This document shows positions 46,442 to 54,854 of a stretch of DNA of 64,000 nt, piece by piece. The position numbers were made by a program, and so were the translations under genes. Origin of the DNA: Pseudomonas sp. MM211. Lineage in GTDB: Bacteria > Pseudomonadota > Gammaproteobacteria > Pseudomonadales > Pseudomonadaceae. Every line of letters begins with the position of its first letter. The first letter of the stretch is position 1. The notes beneath the pieces are model-generated. The model did no database searches. It was given only the letters and a program-made list of their open reading frames with translations, and was not told the origin of the DNA. Where the stretch lies: contig NZ_CP081942.1 in NCBI RefSeq assembly GCF_020386635.1, positions 2,728,001-2,792,000 of the forward strand, read 5' to 3'.

Positions 46442-47167
46442 ATGAACCTGCTAGTCGATTCCCCCCTGCAATCGGTCGAACACGCCGTCATCTGGCTGCT
46501 GATCGGCTTCTCCGTCGTCACCTGGGGCCTAGCCCTGATCAAGGGCATTCAGTTTGCCCGCCAGCGCCATCAGGATCGCAAGTTCCAAAAGCTGTTCTGG
46601 TCGGCCACCAGTCTCGACTCGGCCTTAGAGCTGGGTCAGAGCCAGTCTGGCGCCGTGGCTCATGTTGCCCAGGCCGGTTTCGCCGCTATCCAGGTACCGG
46701 ACGGCCAGCAGCCGGGCGACCTGAGCCAGGCGATCAACCACCAGGATCGCCTTGAGCGCGCCCTGCGTCAGCAGATCCAGCGTGAGCGTCGCTCGCTGGA
46801 ATCCGGTCTGGCCGTGGTCGCCTCCATCGGTTCTACCTCACCCTTCATCGGCCTGTTCGGCACTGTGTGGGGCATCATGGAAGCGCTCAAGGGCATCAGC
46901 GCAGCGGGTAACGCCAGCCTGGAAACCGTTGCCGGGCCGATCGGTGCCGCGCTGGTTGCCACCGGTGTGGGCATCGCCGTCGCGGTACCAGCGGTGCTGG
47001 TCTACAACTACTTCCTGCGCCGCCTCAAGCTGACCGCGGCGGATCTCGACGATTTTGCCCATGACTTCTACAGCCTGGCGCAAAAGAGTGCTTTCAAGGT
47101 CATCGTTCACCCAGGTGCAAAGCGCGGTGGAATCGCCACCGGCCAACCCGTAAAAGAGGCGGTGTGA
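46442..47167 (+). CDS. exbB: TonB-system motor protein ExbB
   Basis: MotA/TolQ/ExbB-family inner-membrane protein of 241 residues, forming the pentameric proton channel with ExbD. The first TM is at about 16-36, the cytoplasmic loop at 40-140, then two more TM helices: 'IGSTSPFIGLFGTVWGIMEA' (about 125-145) and 'GAALVATGVGIAVAVPAVLV'. exbD starts 1 base after its stop. Confidence 0.95.
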   Translation: MNLLVDSPLQSVEHAVIWLLIGFSVVTWGLALIKGIQFARQRHQDRKFQKLFWSATSLDSALELGQSQSGAVAHVAQAGFAAIQVPDGQQPGDLSQAINHQDRLERALRQQIQRERRSLESGLAVVASIGSTSPFIGLFGTVWGIMEALKGISAAGNASLETVAGPIGAALVATGVGIAVAVPAVLVYNYFLRRLKLTAADLDDFAHDFYSLAQKSAFKVIVHPGAKRGGIATGQPVKEAV

Positions 47168-47168
47168 C

Positions 47169-47570
47169 ATGGCATTCTCGACCCAGGACAATGACGAAGT
47201 ACTCAGCGAAATCAACGTCACGCCGCTGGTAGACGTGATGTTGGTGCTGCTGGTGGTATTCATCGTCACCGCACCGCTGCTGACCAACTCTATTCCGATC
47301 AACCTGCCGAAGACCGAAGCCGTGGCCCCAGCCGACCAGAAAGACCCGCTGGTGATCAGCATCGATGGTGACGGCAAGCTGTTCATCAACAAGGATGAGA
47401 TCCAGCCGGAGCTGCTGGAAAGCAGCCTGATTCAGGCCAAGGCCGACGACGCCGAACTGAAGGTGCAGCTGCAGGCCGACGACCAGGTGGACTACGGCTC
47501 GGTGGCGAAGGCCATGGCCGCTATCGAGCGGGCCGGTATCACCAAGCTGGCGGTGATCACCGCTCGCTGA
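47169..47570 (+). CDS. exbD: TonB-system motor protein ExbD
   Basis: ExbD/TolR family, 133 residues. One TM helix (about 16-38) carries the essential proton-binding Asp in 'NVTPLVDVMLVLLVVFIV'. The periplasmic domain follows ('DPLVISIDGDGKLFINKDE'). It is the last gene of tonB-exbB-exbD, ended by a strong terminator. Confidence 0.95.
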   Translation: MAFSTQDNDEVLSEINVTPLVDVMLVLLVVFIVTAPLLTNSIPINLPKTEAVAPADQKDPLVISIDGDGKLFINKDEIQPELLESSLIQAKADDAELKVQLQADDQVDYGSVAKAMAAIERAGITKLAVITAR

Positions 47571-47589
47571 CTGCGCGTCCGGGGTTCTG

Positions 47590-47627
47590 AAAAGCGCGAT
47601 TTGCCAGCCGGCGGATCGCGCTTTTTT
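47590..47627 (+). terminator. Terminator of tonB-exbB-exbD
   Basis: AAAAGCGCGAT (47590-47600) and ATCGCGCTTTT (47615-47625) form a perfect 11-bp stem followed by further Ts. Confidence 0.92.
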
Positions 47628-47786
47628 CGTTCCGCTTCTGTGGCGACGACATTTTTCTACTGTTCTTGTATCGCTCAATGGATGAAGCCAGAGCATCCTC
47701 CCGTCCGAATAGCGCGGATTAGTTCAGATTCCAACAGTTTCTTGCCTTTACCGCTTCAGTTGTGAGTGCTATTTTCGTTAATGAAA

Positions 47787-47804
47787 ATGTCACATAACTG
47801 TCAC
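47787..47804 (+). promoter_or_regulatory. Pho box upstream of glpT
   Basis: ATGTCAC-ATAA-CTGTCAC: two 7-bp direct repeats 11 bp apart, matching the PhoB-binding consensus CTGTCAT-N4-CTGTCAT with changes at only three positions. It lies 41 bp before the glpT start, where PhoB would replace the -35 region. Confidence 0.8.
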
Positions 47805-47844
47805 ATTCAAAGTGCGCAGCTAAAACAAGAACTGGAGTCTCAGG

Positions 47845-49191
47845 ATGTTCGCCTTCTTCCGTCCCGCCCCTCATCGGGAAACCCTGCCCGAAGAACAGAT
47901 CGATAGCACCTACCGCCGCCTGCGTTGGCAGATATTCGCCGGGATATTCATCGGCTATGCCGGTTACTACCTGCTGCGCAAGAACTTCTCGCTGGCCATG
48001 CCCTACCTGATCGAGGAAGAGGGTTACAGCCGCGGGCAGCTTGGCTTGGCGATGTCCGCCATCGCCATCTCCTACGGGCTTTCGAAATTCTTGATGGGAC
48101 TGATTTCCGACCGCTCCAACCCTCGCTACTTCCTGCCTTTCGGTTTGCTGGTGTCAGCAGGCGTGATGTTCGTTTTCGGTTTCGCGCCCTGGGCTACCTC
48201 CAGCGTGACCATGATGTTCATCCTGCTGTTCATCAACGGCTGGGCGCAGGGCATGGGCTGGCCGCCCAGCGGCCGAACCATGGTGCACTGGTGGTCGCAG
48301 AAAGAGCGTGGCGGCGTGGTGTCGGTCTGGAACGTCGCCCATAACGTCGGCGGTGGCCTGATCGGGCCGCTGTTCCTGGTCGGTATGGGGCTGTTCAACG
48401 ACTGGCACGCGGCGTTCTACGTGCCGGCTGCAGTGGCGTTGCTGGTGGCGGTCTTCGCCTTCATGACCATGCGCGATACCCCGCAATCGGTCGGCTTGCC
48501 ACCCATCGAGCAGTACAAGAATGACTATCCGGAGGGCTACGATGCCAGCCACGAGAAGGAATTCAGTACCCGCGAGATCTTCGTCAAGTACATCCTGCGC
48601 AACAAGATGCTGTGGTTCATCGCCCTGGCCAACGTGTTCGTTTATCTGCTGCGTTACGGTGTGCTGGACTGGGCGCCGACCTACCTGAAGGAGGTCAAGC
48701 ACTTCTCGGTCGACAAGACGTCCTGGGCGTATTTCTTCTACGAGTGGGCGGGCATTCCCGGCACGCTGCTGTGCGGCTGGATGTCGGACAAGGTGTTCCG
48801 TGGCAACCGTGGCCTGACCGGCGTGGTGTTCATGGCTCTGGTGACGGTCGCGACCGTGGTGTACTGGCTCAATCCGCCGGGTAACCCGATCGTCGATATG
48901 GCTGCGCTGTTCTCCATCGGCTTCCTGATCTACGGCCCGGTCATGTTGATCGGTCTGCACGCGCTGGAGCTGGCGCCGAAGAAGGCGGCAGGTACTGCAG
49001 CGGGCTTCACCGGCCTGTTCGGTTACTTGGGTGGCTCGGTCGCGGCAAGCGCGGCGATGGGCTACACCGTCGACCACTTCGGCTGGGACGGCGGCTTCGT
49101 ACTGCTGATCGGCGCCTGCCTGCTGGCGATCGTGTTCCTGATCCCGACCCTGTGGCACAAACAGGCGCCGAGCGAAGAGCGCGCGTCTTGA
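47845..49191 (+). CDS. glpT: Glycerol-3-phosphate/hexose-phosphate-type transporter (GlpT-like, MFS-OPA family)
   Basis: Organophosphate:phosphate antiporter of 448 residues with 12 TM helices. Family marks include '[22 protein letters not shown]', '[18 protein letters not shown]' (the MFS loop 2-3 motif) and '[18 protein letters not shown]', with the substrate-phosphate Arg residues in TM1 and TM7 ('[12 protein letters not shown]'). GlpT is the closest named type; UhpT or UhpC cannot be fully excluded. No glp genes are adjacent. The Pho box suggests it is induced by phosphate starvation. Confidence 0.88.
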   Translation: MFAFFRPAPHRETLPEEQIDSTYRRLRWQIFAGIFIGYAGYYLLRKNFSLAMPYLIEEEGYSRGQLGLAMSAIAISYGLSKFLMGLISDRSNPRYFLPFGLLVSAGVMFVFGFAPWATSSVTMMFILLFINGWAQGMGWPPSGRTMVHWWSQKERGGVVSVWNVAHNVGGGLIGPLFLVGMGLFNDWHAAFYVPAAVALLVAVFAFMTMRDTPQSVGLPPIEQYKNDYPEGYDASHEKEFSTREIFVKYILRNKMLWFIALANVFVYLLRYGVLDWAPTYLKEVKHFSVDKTSWAYFFYEWAGIPGTLLCGWMSDKVFRGNRGLTGVVFMALVTVATVVYWLNPPGNPIVDMAALFSIGFLIYGPVMLIGLHALELAPKKAAGTAAGFTGLFGYLGGSVAASAAMGYTVDHFGWDGGFVLLIGACLLAIVFLIPTLWHKQAPSEERAS

Positions 49192-49384
49192 TCTGAATCG
49201 ATCAGCTCGGTCGTCGCGCCCTTTGGGGCAGGCGCCCGAGGTGTTTCGCCAAGTCGGCAGGTGGGGCCGACGATGATTTGCTTCAGCCCATTCCTGTCTT
49301 TTTCTTGTCTCTAGCGGCCTGGCTCGTATGCAAGCGACGCTGGTTGCCTCACCTTTTGATGAGCATTCTGGGTATCGCCATGGT

Positions 49385-50386
49385 TCAGCACTGTTCCTGA
49401 AGGTTGCGATATTGGCTGGGCGGCATGCCGAACCAGCGCATGCTGGCCTTGTGGAAGCTGCTCTGGTCGCGAAAGCCCAGGGTGGTCGAGATGTACTTGA
49501 GGCTGCGGCTGGAGTTGCGCAGGAAGTTGTGTGCCAGCTTCAGGCGCGACTCCTCCTGCAGTTGGGTAAAGCTCACCATTTCACGTTCCAGGGCATGCTG
49601 CAGGCTGCGTTTGCTCAGGCTCAGTGCGTCGGCGATCTCGCTCAGGCTGGGGTTGAGTCCCTGAGTGAGTTGCTCCACCAGCAGCCTCACCACGCGCGCT
49701 GCGACAGAGCCATTGACCACGTCGTCGAGACGCGCCTGGGCATATTCCTGATGCATGACATGTAGGGCTTCATCTGCCGTCGGCAGGGTGAAGGCGCTGA
49801 TTTCGCCACGGAACGTCAGGCTGTTGTGCGGCGCCGAGAAGCGCAGATTGTCGCCGAACAGCTGCTGCAAACGTGTGATGTTGTCGGGCTGCGGGTAGGT
49901 GAACTCCACCGCCAGTGGCATGGGCTTTTCGTGGGGTGTCAGCCAGTGGATCAGGCCGAGGGTCAAGGCGGCGCCAGCATCGATGAAGGCGCGAGGTGCT
50001 GGTGTTGGTGAGGTGCCGACTTCCAGGCCAATCAGTTTCAGCGTGTCGTGTCGTTGCTCGAGAAGTATGTGCGAGCCATTGCTGGTCAGCGGGTGGAAGT
50101 CCGCCAGCAGTTTGAGCGCACTACCCAGTGTCGGGCTGGACATGATCGAGTAGCACTGCGCGCCAAGAATACTCGGGTGGGCATGGGCGTATGTGGCCAG
50201 GCCAATATCCGCGTTGTTCGCCTGCTCGGTCGCCTGGGAAAACAGGTCATAGACCTGAGCCAGCCTGATTGGGGCTCCGCGGCTCAGCGCAGCGACCAGT
50301 TCGTGGTTCAGCTTGCCCGGATCGATGCCTTGTTGGAGCAGGGTCTTGGCCATCACCTGAAAGCAGGCGCTCGTCATCGTGTACAT
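49385..50386 (-). CDS. AraC-family transcriptional regulator (arabinose-binding-type N-domain)
   Basis: 333 residues: an N-terminal ligand-binding domain of the PF12625 type (about 20-205, 'GAQCYSIMSSPTLGSALKLL') and a C-terminal AraC DNA-binding domain (about 235-330) with two HTHs, 'LSEIADALSLSKRSLQHAL' and 'YISTTLGFRDQSSFHKASMRWFG'. Relatives include OruR-like and virulence or catabolic regulators. Divergent from the EAL gene across 440 bases. Ligand unknown. Confidence 0.9.
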   Translation of the reverse strand: MYTMTSACFQVMAKTLLQQGIDPGKLNHELVAALSRGAPIRLAQVYDLFSQATEQANNADIGLATYAHAHPSILGAQCYSIMSSPTLGSALKLLADFHPLTSNGSHILLEQRHDTLKLIGLEVGTSPTPAPRAFIDAGAALTLGLIHWLTPHEKPMPLAVEFTYPQPDNITRLQQLFGDNLRFSAPHNSLTFRGEISAFTLPTADEALHVMHQEYAQARLDDVVNGSVAARVVRLLVEQLTQGLNPSLSEIADALSLSKRSLQHALEREMVSFTQLQEESRLKLAHNFLRNSSRSLKYISTTLGFRDQSSFHKASMRWFGMPPSQYRNLQEQC

Positions 50387-50826
50387 CGGCTTTCCTGATT
50401 CTCGGGTGGTGCTGATTGATCGAATAAAGACTGACGGATGGGCGTGCGGACAAGAAACAGGTGCGTGAGAACACTATTCGAGTAGGCGCGGCGGTGTAAA
50501 CATAAGCACGCTTATAAATATCCCACCAAGCCTCGCAGTTTTTGTCGACTAGCCGATATGCCGCTTCCCGGTTATCTGTCGGTTTTGATGTCGATCCTCG
50601 AACCCCATAAAACCAAGAATACGCTTCGTGAAACGTTGCAGACCCGAACTGGCAAAAGCGCAGTGCCGGGGTTGTGGCGCGTTATCGCGACCCTGATTTT
50701 TCTGGTCTAGGCCAGGCCCGGTTTAACGGGGCCGCTGACCCAGGGGCGGCATCGAGCGACTGACGAGGCTGGCAGGGACAGCCTAGGGGAATGTCGTGCG
50801 ATGCAAAAATATTTTCAGGTAACTCT
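50387..50826. other. Intergenic region between the AraC and EAL genes
   Basis: 440 bases without a convincing gene. It has a short perfect inverted repeat ATAAGC-AC-GCTTAT (50502-50515) that could be an operator or part of a promoter for the AraC gene, and a G+C-rich stem GGCCCGG/CGGGGCC-like at about 50714-50733. A 50-codon ORF (50558-50710) lacks an SD and is not supported. Confidence 0.4.
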
Positions 50827-51618
50827 ATGATCCGCCTGGCGCAGATGTCTGCCGCCGTGGCTTCGAGCGACGAGGCTCGGGCCCGGTATTTTTACGGGCA
50901 GTTGCAGCAGGGCCGGTTTCACCTGGCTTTTCAACCGGTGGTTGCCCCTGCTAATGCGCAGCGCACCCTCTATCACGAGGGGCTGCTGCGCAGCAGTGGC
51001 GAAGCGCTGGATTTCAATCCCTTTGCGGTTCTGGAGCGTCTGCAGTCGATCAGGCAATTGGATTGCTGTGTCGCCAACAGCGTGATCGCCCTGCTGCAGA
51101 GCCACCCAAGTCTGACACTGGGCTGCAATATATCGGCGCAGAGCGCCAGGCTCGACTCTCACTGGGAGCGAGTGCTGCAGCAGCTCGCGGACGATGCCAA
51201 CTTGGCGCGTCGGTTGGTCATCGAGATAACCGAAAGTTCAGCGCAACCCAGCCATGAACAGGCTATCGAGTTCGTTCACCAACTGAGAAGCACCGGCTGT
51301 CACGTGGCGATCGATGACTTCGGGTCGGGGTTCGCGACCCTCACCTTCATTCAGCAAGGCCAGCCCGATCTGATCAAGATCGATCAGGGCTACATACGCC
51401 GAGCTCGGCAGTCATCCCTGCATGGCAAGACCCTGAAGCATCTGATCGGGCTGTGCAGCACCCTTGCCGCCCACGTTGTGGTCGAGGGCATTGAGACCAC
51501 CGAGGATCTGGAGATTGCTCAGGAGTGTGATGCGCAGTGGGTTCAAGGGTTTCTTTTTGCCCGCCCACAGGCGTTGATCGATGGTCTCGAGGAGCCGTGC
51601 GTCATCGCTTCCAGGTGA
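50827..51618 (+). CDS. Stand-alone EAL-domain c-di-GMP phosphodiesterase
   Basis: 263 residues, essentially a single EAL domain. The signature Glu is present but the motif reads EGL ('YHEGLLRSS') instead of EAL. Other catalytic segments are present: 'GCNISAQSAR', 'LVIEITESS', 'VAIDDFGSGFATLTFI', 'PDLIKIDQGYI', 'VVVEGIETTED' and 'WVQGFLFARPQ'. It may be active; Ala-to-Gly next to Glu is tolerated in some EAL proteins. The start is uncertain: ATG 50827 has AGGT six bases upstream, while an in-frame ATG at 50791 follows AGGGGA without spacing. It may act on the adjacent chemoreceptor's motility output. Confidence 0.82.
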   Translation: MIRLAQMSAAVASSDEARARYFYGQLQQGRFHLAFQPVVAPANAQRTLYHEGLLRSSGEALDFNPFAVLERLQSIRQLDCCVANSVIALLQSHPSLTLGCNISAQSARLDSHWERVLQQLADDANLARRLVIEITESSAQPSHEQAIEFVHQLRSTGCHVAIDDFGSGFATLTFIQQGQPDLIKIDQGYIRRARQSSLHGKTLKHLIGLCSTLAAHVVVEGIETTEDLEIAQECDAQWVQGFLFARPQALIDGLEEPCVIASR

Positions 51619-51714
51619 CGACGCGAGTACTGCCTCACCCCACGAAATTGGCATGACCACAGGCCCGAGAACGCGCGCCTGAGCAGAACACTTAGTGATC
51701 CAGGAGCAGATGAG

Positions 51715-53340
51715 ATGTCGTTCAGGAATGTGAAAATCGGTTTGCGTGCGGGTATTTCCTTCGCTGCGTTGGCGGTTCTCGTGGTGGTCTTGGGGGTTAC
51801 GACCCTGGGGCAGATGAAGCGCATGGACAGCATGTCCGATGCCATCGAGTCGAAGTGGTTTCCATCCACGCTGACGTTGAATGAGTTGAGTACGGCTATT
51901 TTCCGCATCAGAGCGCTGACGTTGCGCCTTTACATCCTCGATAGTGAGCAGGCAGCGCAGGGCACCTTAGCGCTTATCGATGGCGCCAAAGCTGATCTGC
52001 AACTCGCGCAAGAACGTTATTCGGCGTTGGTTTATAGCGACTCAGAACGGGCGCTCTACCAGCGTTTGCTCAGCGTCAAGGAGCGCTATATGGCGCACCA
52101 GGCTGAAGTGATTGACCTGATGCGCCATGGGCAGCGCGACGAGGCCAGGAAAATCATTACCGGGGTAATGGCCGAAGAGGGCGATACCATTGTCCGTGAG
52201 TTGCGGGAGCTGACCGAATTCAATCGCCAGGGGGCTGCCCATGCGTCGGCAGAGAGCGAGAGCGTGTACGGCAGTGGTAACACCATCGTGGTGTCGGTGG
52301 TGCTGATCGCCACGTTGCTGACCATCTTCCTGGCCGTGTTCCTCACCCGCAGCATCGTCAGGCCGCTGAGCAAGGCCGTTGGCGTGGCGCAGACCATCGC
52401 TGCCGGTGATCTGACCCGCGAGTTCAGTGATGAAGGGCGCGACGAACCTGCTCAGCTGTTGCAGGCGCTGGCCGTTATGCAGCGCAGCCTGCGCGGTACT
52501 CTCCAGCAGATTGCCGATTCCTCGAACCAGCTGGCATCCGCTTCCGAAGAGCTGCATGCGGTCACCGAAGATTCGACCCGTGGGCTGCACCAGCAGAACA
52601 ATGAAATCGAACAGGCCGCCACTGCGGTCAACCAGATGACTGCTGCGGTGGAAGAGGTGGCGCAGAACGCGGTCAGCACCTCCGAGGCTTCGCAGGAGTC
52701 GGACAGCAATGCGCGTCAGGGGCAGGATCAGGTACGCCAGACGGTCGACTCGATTCACCTGCTGGCCCAGGACGTCACCTCGACGTCCGCCGAGGTCGGC
52801 AAGCTGGCTGGCAACGTGCGCAACATCAGCCAGGTGGTCAACGTGATCCGCTCGATTGCCGAGCAGACCAATCTGCTGGCGCTGAACGCGGCTATCGAGG
52901 CGGCCAGGGCGGGTGAGCAAGGCCGTGGTTTCGCGGTGGTGGCCGATGAGGTGCGTGCACTGGCCCACCGAACTCAACAATCGACTCGGGAAATCGAGCA
53001 GATGATCGAGACCGTCCAGCAGGGCACCGAGCATGCGGTGAAGGCGATGGAAAGCAGCAGTGTGCGCACCGATTCGACTCTGTCCCTGGCGCAAGCGGCC
53101 GGTCAGGCGCTGGAAGTGATCGTACGGGCCATCGGCTCGATCAACGAGCGTAACCTGGTGATTGCCAGCGCCTCGGAGCAGCAAGCACAGGTGGCTCGCG
53201 AGGTCGACCGTAACCTGGTGAACATCCGTGATCTGTCTCTGCAGACGTCTGCCGGGGCTAACCAGACCAGCTCTGCCAGTCAGGAACTGTCGCGGTTGGC
53301 GGTCAGCCTCAACAGCCTGGTGGCAGGTTTCCGGCTCTGA
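51715..53340 (+). CDS. Methyl-accepting chemotaxis protein (4HB-HAMP-MCP)
   Basis: Chemoreceptor of 541 residues. TM1 is at about 11-31, a helical periplasmic 4HB_MCP sensor at 32-188, TM2 at about 189-212, HAMP 213-265, and a long cytoplasmic coiled coil whose tip reads '[37 protein letters not shown]' in parts (around 380-415; conserved CheA/CheW contact). No C-terminal CheR-docking pentapeptide is seen. The ligand is not predictable. The MCP gene is cotranscribed or coexpressed with the EAL gene 96 bases upstream; there is no FliA promoter. Confidence 0.93.
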   Translation: MSFRNVKIGLRAGISFAALAVLVVVLGVTTLGQMKRMDSMSDAIESKWFPSTLTLNELSTAIFRIRALTLRLYILDSEQAAQGTLALIDGAKADLQLAQERYSALVYSDSERALYQRLLSVKERYMAHQAEVIDLMRHGQRDEARKIITGVMAEEGDTIVRELRELTEFNRQGAAHASAESESVYGSGNTIVVSVVLIATLLTIFLAVFLTRSIVRPLSKAVGVAQTIAAGDLTREFSDEGRDEPAQLLQALAVMQRSLRGTLQQIADSSNQLASASEELHAVTEDSTRGLHQQNNEIEQAATAVNQMTAAVEEVAQNAVSTSEASQESDSNARQGQDQVRQTVDSIHLLAQDVTSTSAEVGKLAGNVRNISQVVNVIRSIAEQTNLLALNAAIEAARAGEQGRGFAVVADEVRALAHRTQQSTREIEQMIETVQQGTEHAVKAMESSSVRTDSTLSLAQAAGQALEVIVRAIGSINERNLVIASASEQQAQVAREVDRNLVNIRDLSLQTSAGANQTSSASQELSRLAVSLNSLVAGFRL

Positions 53341-53370
53341 CCGAAACGGGCTGCTGCTGAGGTGATGCAC

Positions 53371-53404
53371 AAGGGCGTGCGGCTTTCGCCAACACGCCCT
53401 TTAT
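53371..53404. terminator. Bidirectional terminator between the chemoreceptor and efflux genes
   Basis: AAGGGCGTG (53371-53379) and CACGCCCTT (53393-53401) form a perfect 9-bp stem followed by TATT on the plus strand. The convergent efflux operon ends at 53408, so the hairpin may serve both. Confidence 0.8.
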
Positions 53405-53407
53405 TCA

Positions 53408-54850
53408 TCAGCGCTGCGCGGGTGCCGAAGCATCCGCACGCGCCATTCCATCTCCTGTCCAGCCGCCGCCCAGGGTTCTGAACAGATCAGCCAGGGCGAG
53501 TTGCCGCTCGGTGCTGATCTGGATCAGGGTGGTCTGGTCGGTGAAGCTGCTGCGTTGCGCGTCGAGGTAACGCAGGTGGTCGTCCACGCCGCCTCTATAA
53601 CGCGCTTCGGCGAGGGTTTCCGCGGCCTGGCTGGAGTCGGCCAGCGCACGCCGCGCGGCTTCCTCGCGGCGCAGCGTGTCAGTGGCGGCGAGGGCATCGG
53701 CGACTTCCCGGAAGGCGGTCTGGATGGTGCTTTCGTAGTCCGCCACTGCCGCGTCCTGGCGGACTTCGGCGAGGTTCAGGTTGGCGCGGTTACGGCCGCC
53801 GGCGAAGATCGGCAGCGACAGGCTCGGCGCGAAGCTCCAGGCCCGCGAGCCGCCATCGAACAGCCGCGACAGCTCGGTGCTGGAACTGCCTACCGAGCCG
53901 GTCAGGGTGATACGCGGGAAGAACGCTGCACGTGCGGCACCGATATCGGCATTACGTGCCTTGAGCCGGTGTTCGCTGGCCAGAATGTCCGGGCGCCGCT
54001 CGATCAATGCCGAGGTGGTGCCTGGGGCGATGTCTTGCAGCACCATCAGGTTGTCGCGCGGTTTGGCGGGCAGCAATCGCTCCACGTCCGGCGTGCCGAG
54101 CAGCAGCACCAGGGCGTTGTCCGCCTGGCGCAGCTGACGCTCGGTACTTTCGCGTTCGGCCTTGGCCTGCTCGGCCAGGCCGACGGCTTCCTGATAATCC
54201 AGCGCCGTAGCGGTACCGGCTTCGCGGCGTCTGCTGACCAGATCCAGCGAGGCCAGGCGGCTGTCCAGGGTCTGTTCGATCAGCGCCCTGCGGCGCAAGG
54301 CGCCGTCGCGGGTCAGGTAGGCCTGGATCACTTCGGCGATCAGGCTGATCTGCGTGGCGCGGGTCGCTTCCTCGGTGGCCAGGTAGGTTTCCAGCGCCGC
54401 CTCGGAGAGGTTGCGCACACGGCCGAACAGGTCGACCTCGTACTCGGCCAGGCCCACGCCGACCTGATAGACGCTGGTCACCTCGGAGCGCCCGGTCTGC
54501 GACTGATCGGCGGGCAAGCGCTGGCGGTTGCCGGTGGCGTTGGCGTTGATCGACGGCAGGCGGTCGGCGCGCTGGATACGGTACTGGGCGCGCGCCGCTT
54601 CGATATCCAGCAGCGCCTGGCGCAGGCTACGGTTATTGCTCAGGGCGGTGTCCACCGCACGGCGCAGGTCGGCATCGACGATAAAGGTCTGCCAGTCCAA
54701 CGCATCCGCGCGAGTGCCGGCTGTGCTCGCGGCCGTCCATTGCTCGGCGACCGGCGCATCCGGCCGCTCGTAATGAGGGGCCAGGGAACAACCTCCGAGG
54801 GCGATGGCCATTGCCAGTAGGGCGGGGCGCAGCATGATTTGGGTGGTCAT
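53408..54850 (-). CDS. Outer-membrane efflux lipoprotein (OprM/TolC family, NodT)
   Basis: 480 residues. A lipoprotein signal peptide ends at Cys in 'AIALGGCSLAPHYERP' (lipobox GGCS). Two outer-membrane-efflux repeats follow (about 60-255 and 270-460), with helices that form the periplasmic tunnel. The start ATG at 54850 is fixed by the lipobox; the ORF runs further upstream into the pump gene. It lies 4 bases after the RND gene, the third gene of the MFP-RND-OMF operon, and serves as its exit duct. Confidence 0.92.
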   Translation of the reverse strand: MTTQIMLRPALLAMAIALGGCSLAPHYERPDAPVAEQWTAASTAGTRADALDWQTFIVDADLRRAVDTALSNNRSLRQALLDIEAARAQYRIQRADRLPSINANATGNRQRLPADQSQTGRSEVTSVYQVGVGLAEYEVDLFGRVRNLSEAALETYLATEEATRATQISLIAEVIQAYLTRDGALRRRALIEQTLDSRLASLDLVSRRREAGTATALDYQEAVGLAEQAKAERESTERQLRQADNALVLLLGTPDVERLLPAKPRDNLMVLQDIAPGTTSALIERRPDILASEHRLKARNADIGAARAAFFPRITLTGSVGSSSTELSRLFDGGSRAWSFAPSLSLPIFAGGRNRANLNLAEVRQDAAVADYESTIQTAFREVADALAATDTLRREEAARRALADSSQAAETLAEARYRGGVDDHLRYLDAQRSSFTDQTTLIQISTERQLALADLFRTLGGGWTGDGMARADASAPAQR

Positions 54851-54854
54851 GGCA

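Noticed and set aside
50558..50710. A 50-codon ORF starting ATG in the AraC/EAL intergenic region
   Set aside because: No SD, no recognisable similarity, and length within chance expectation.
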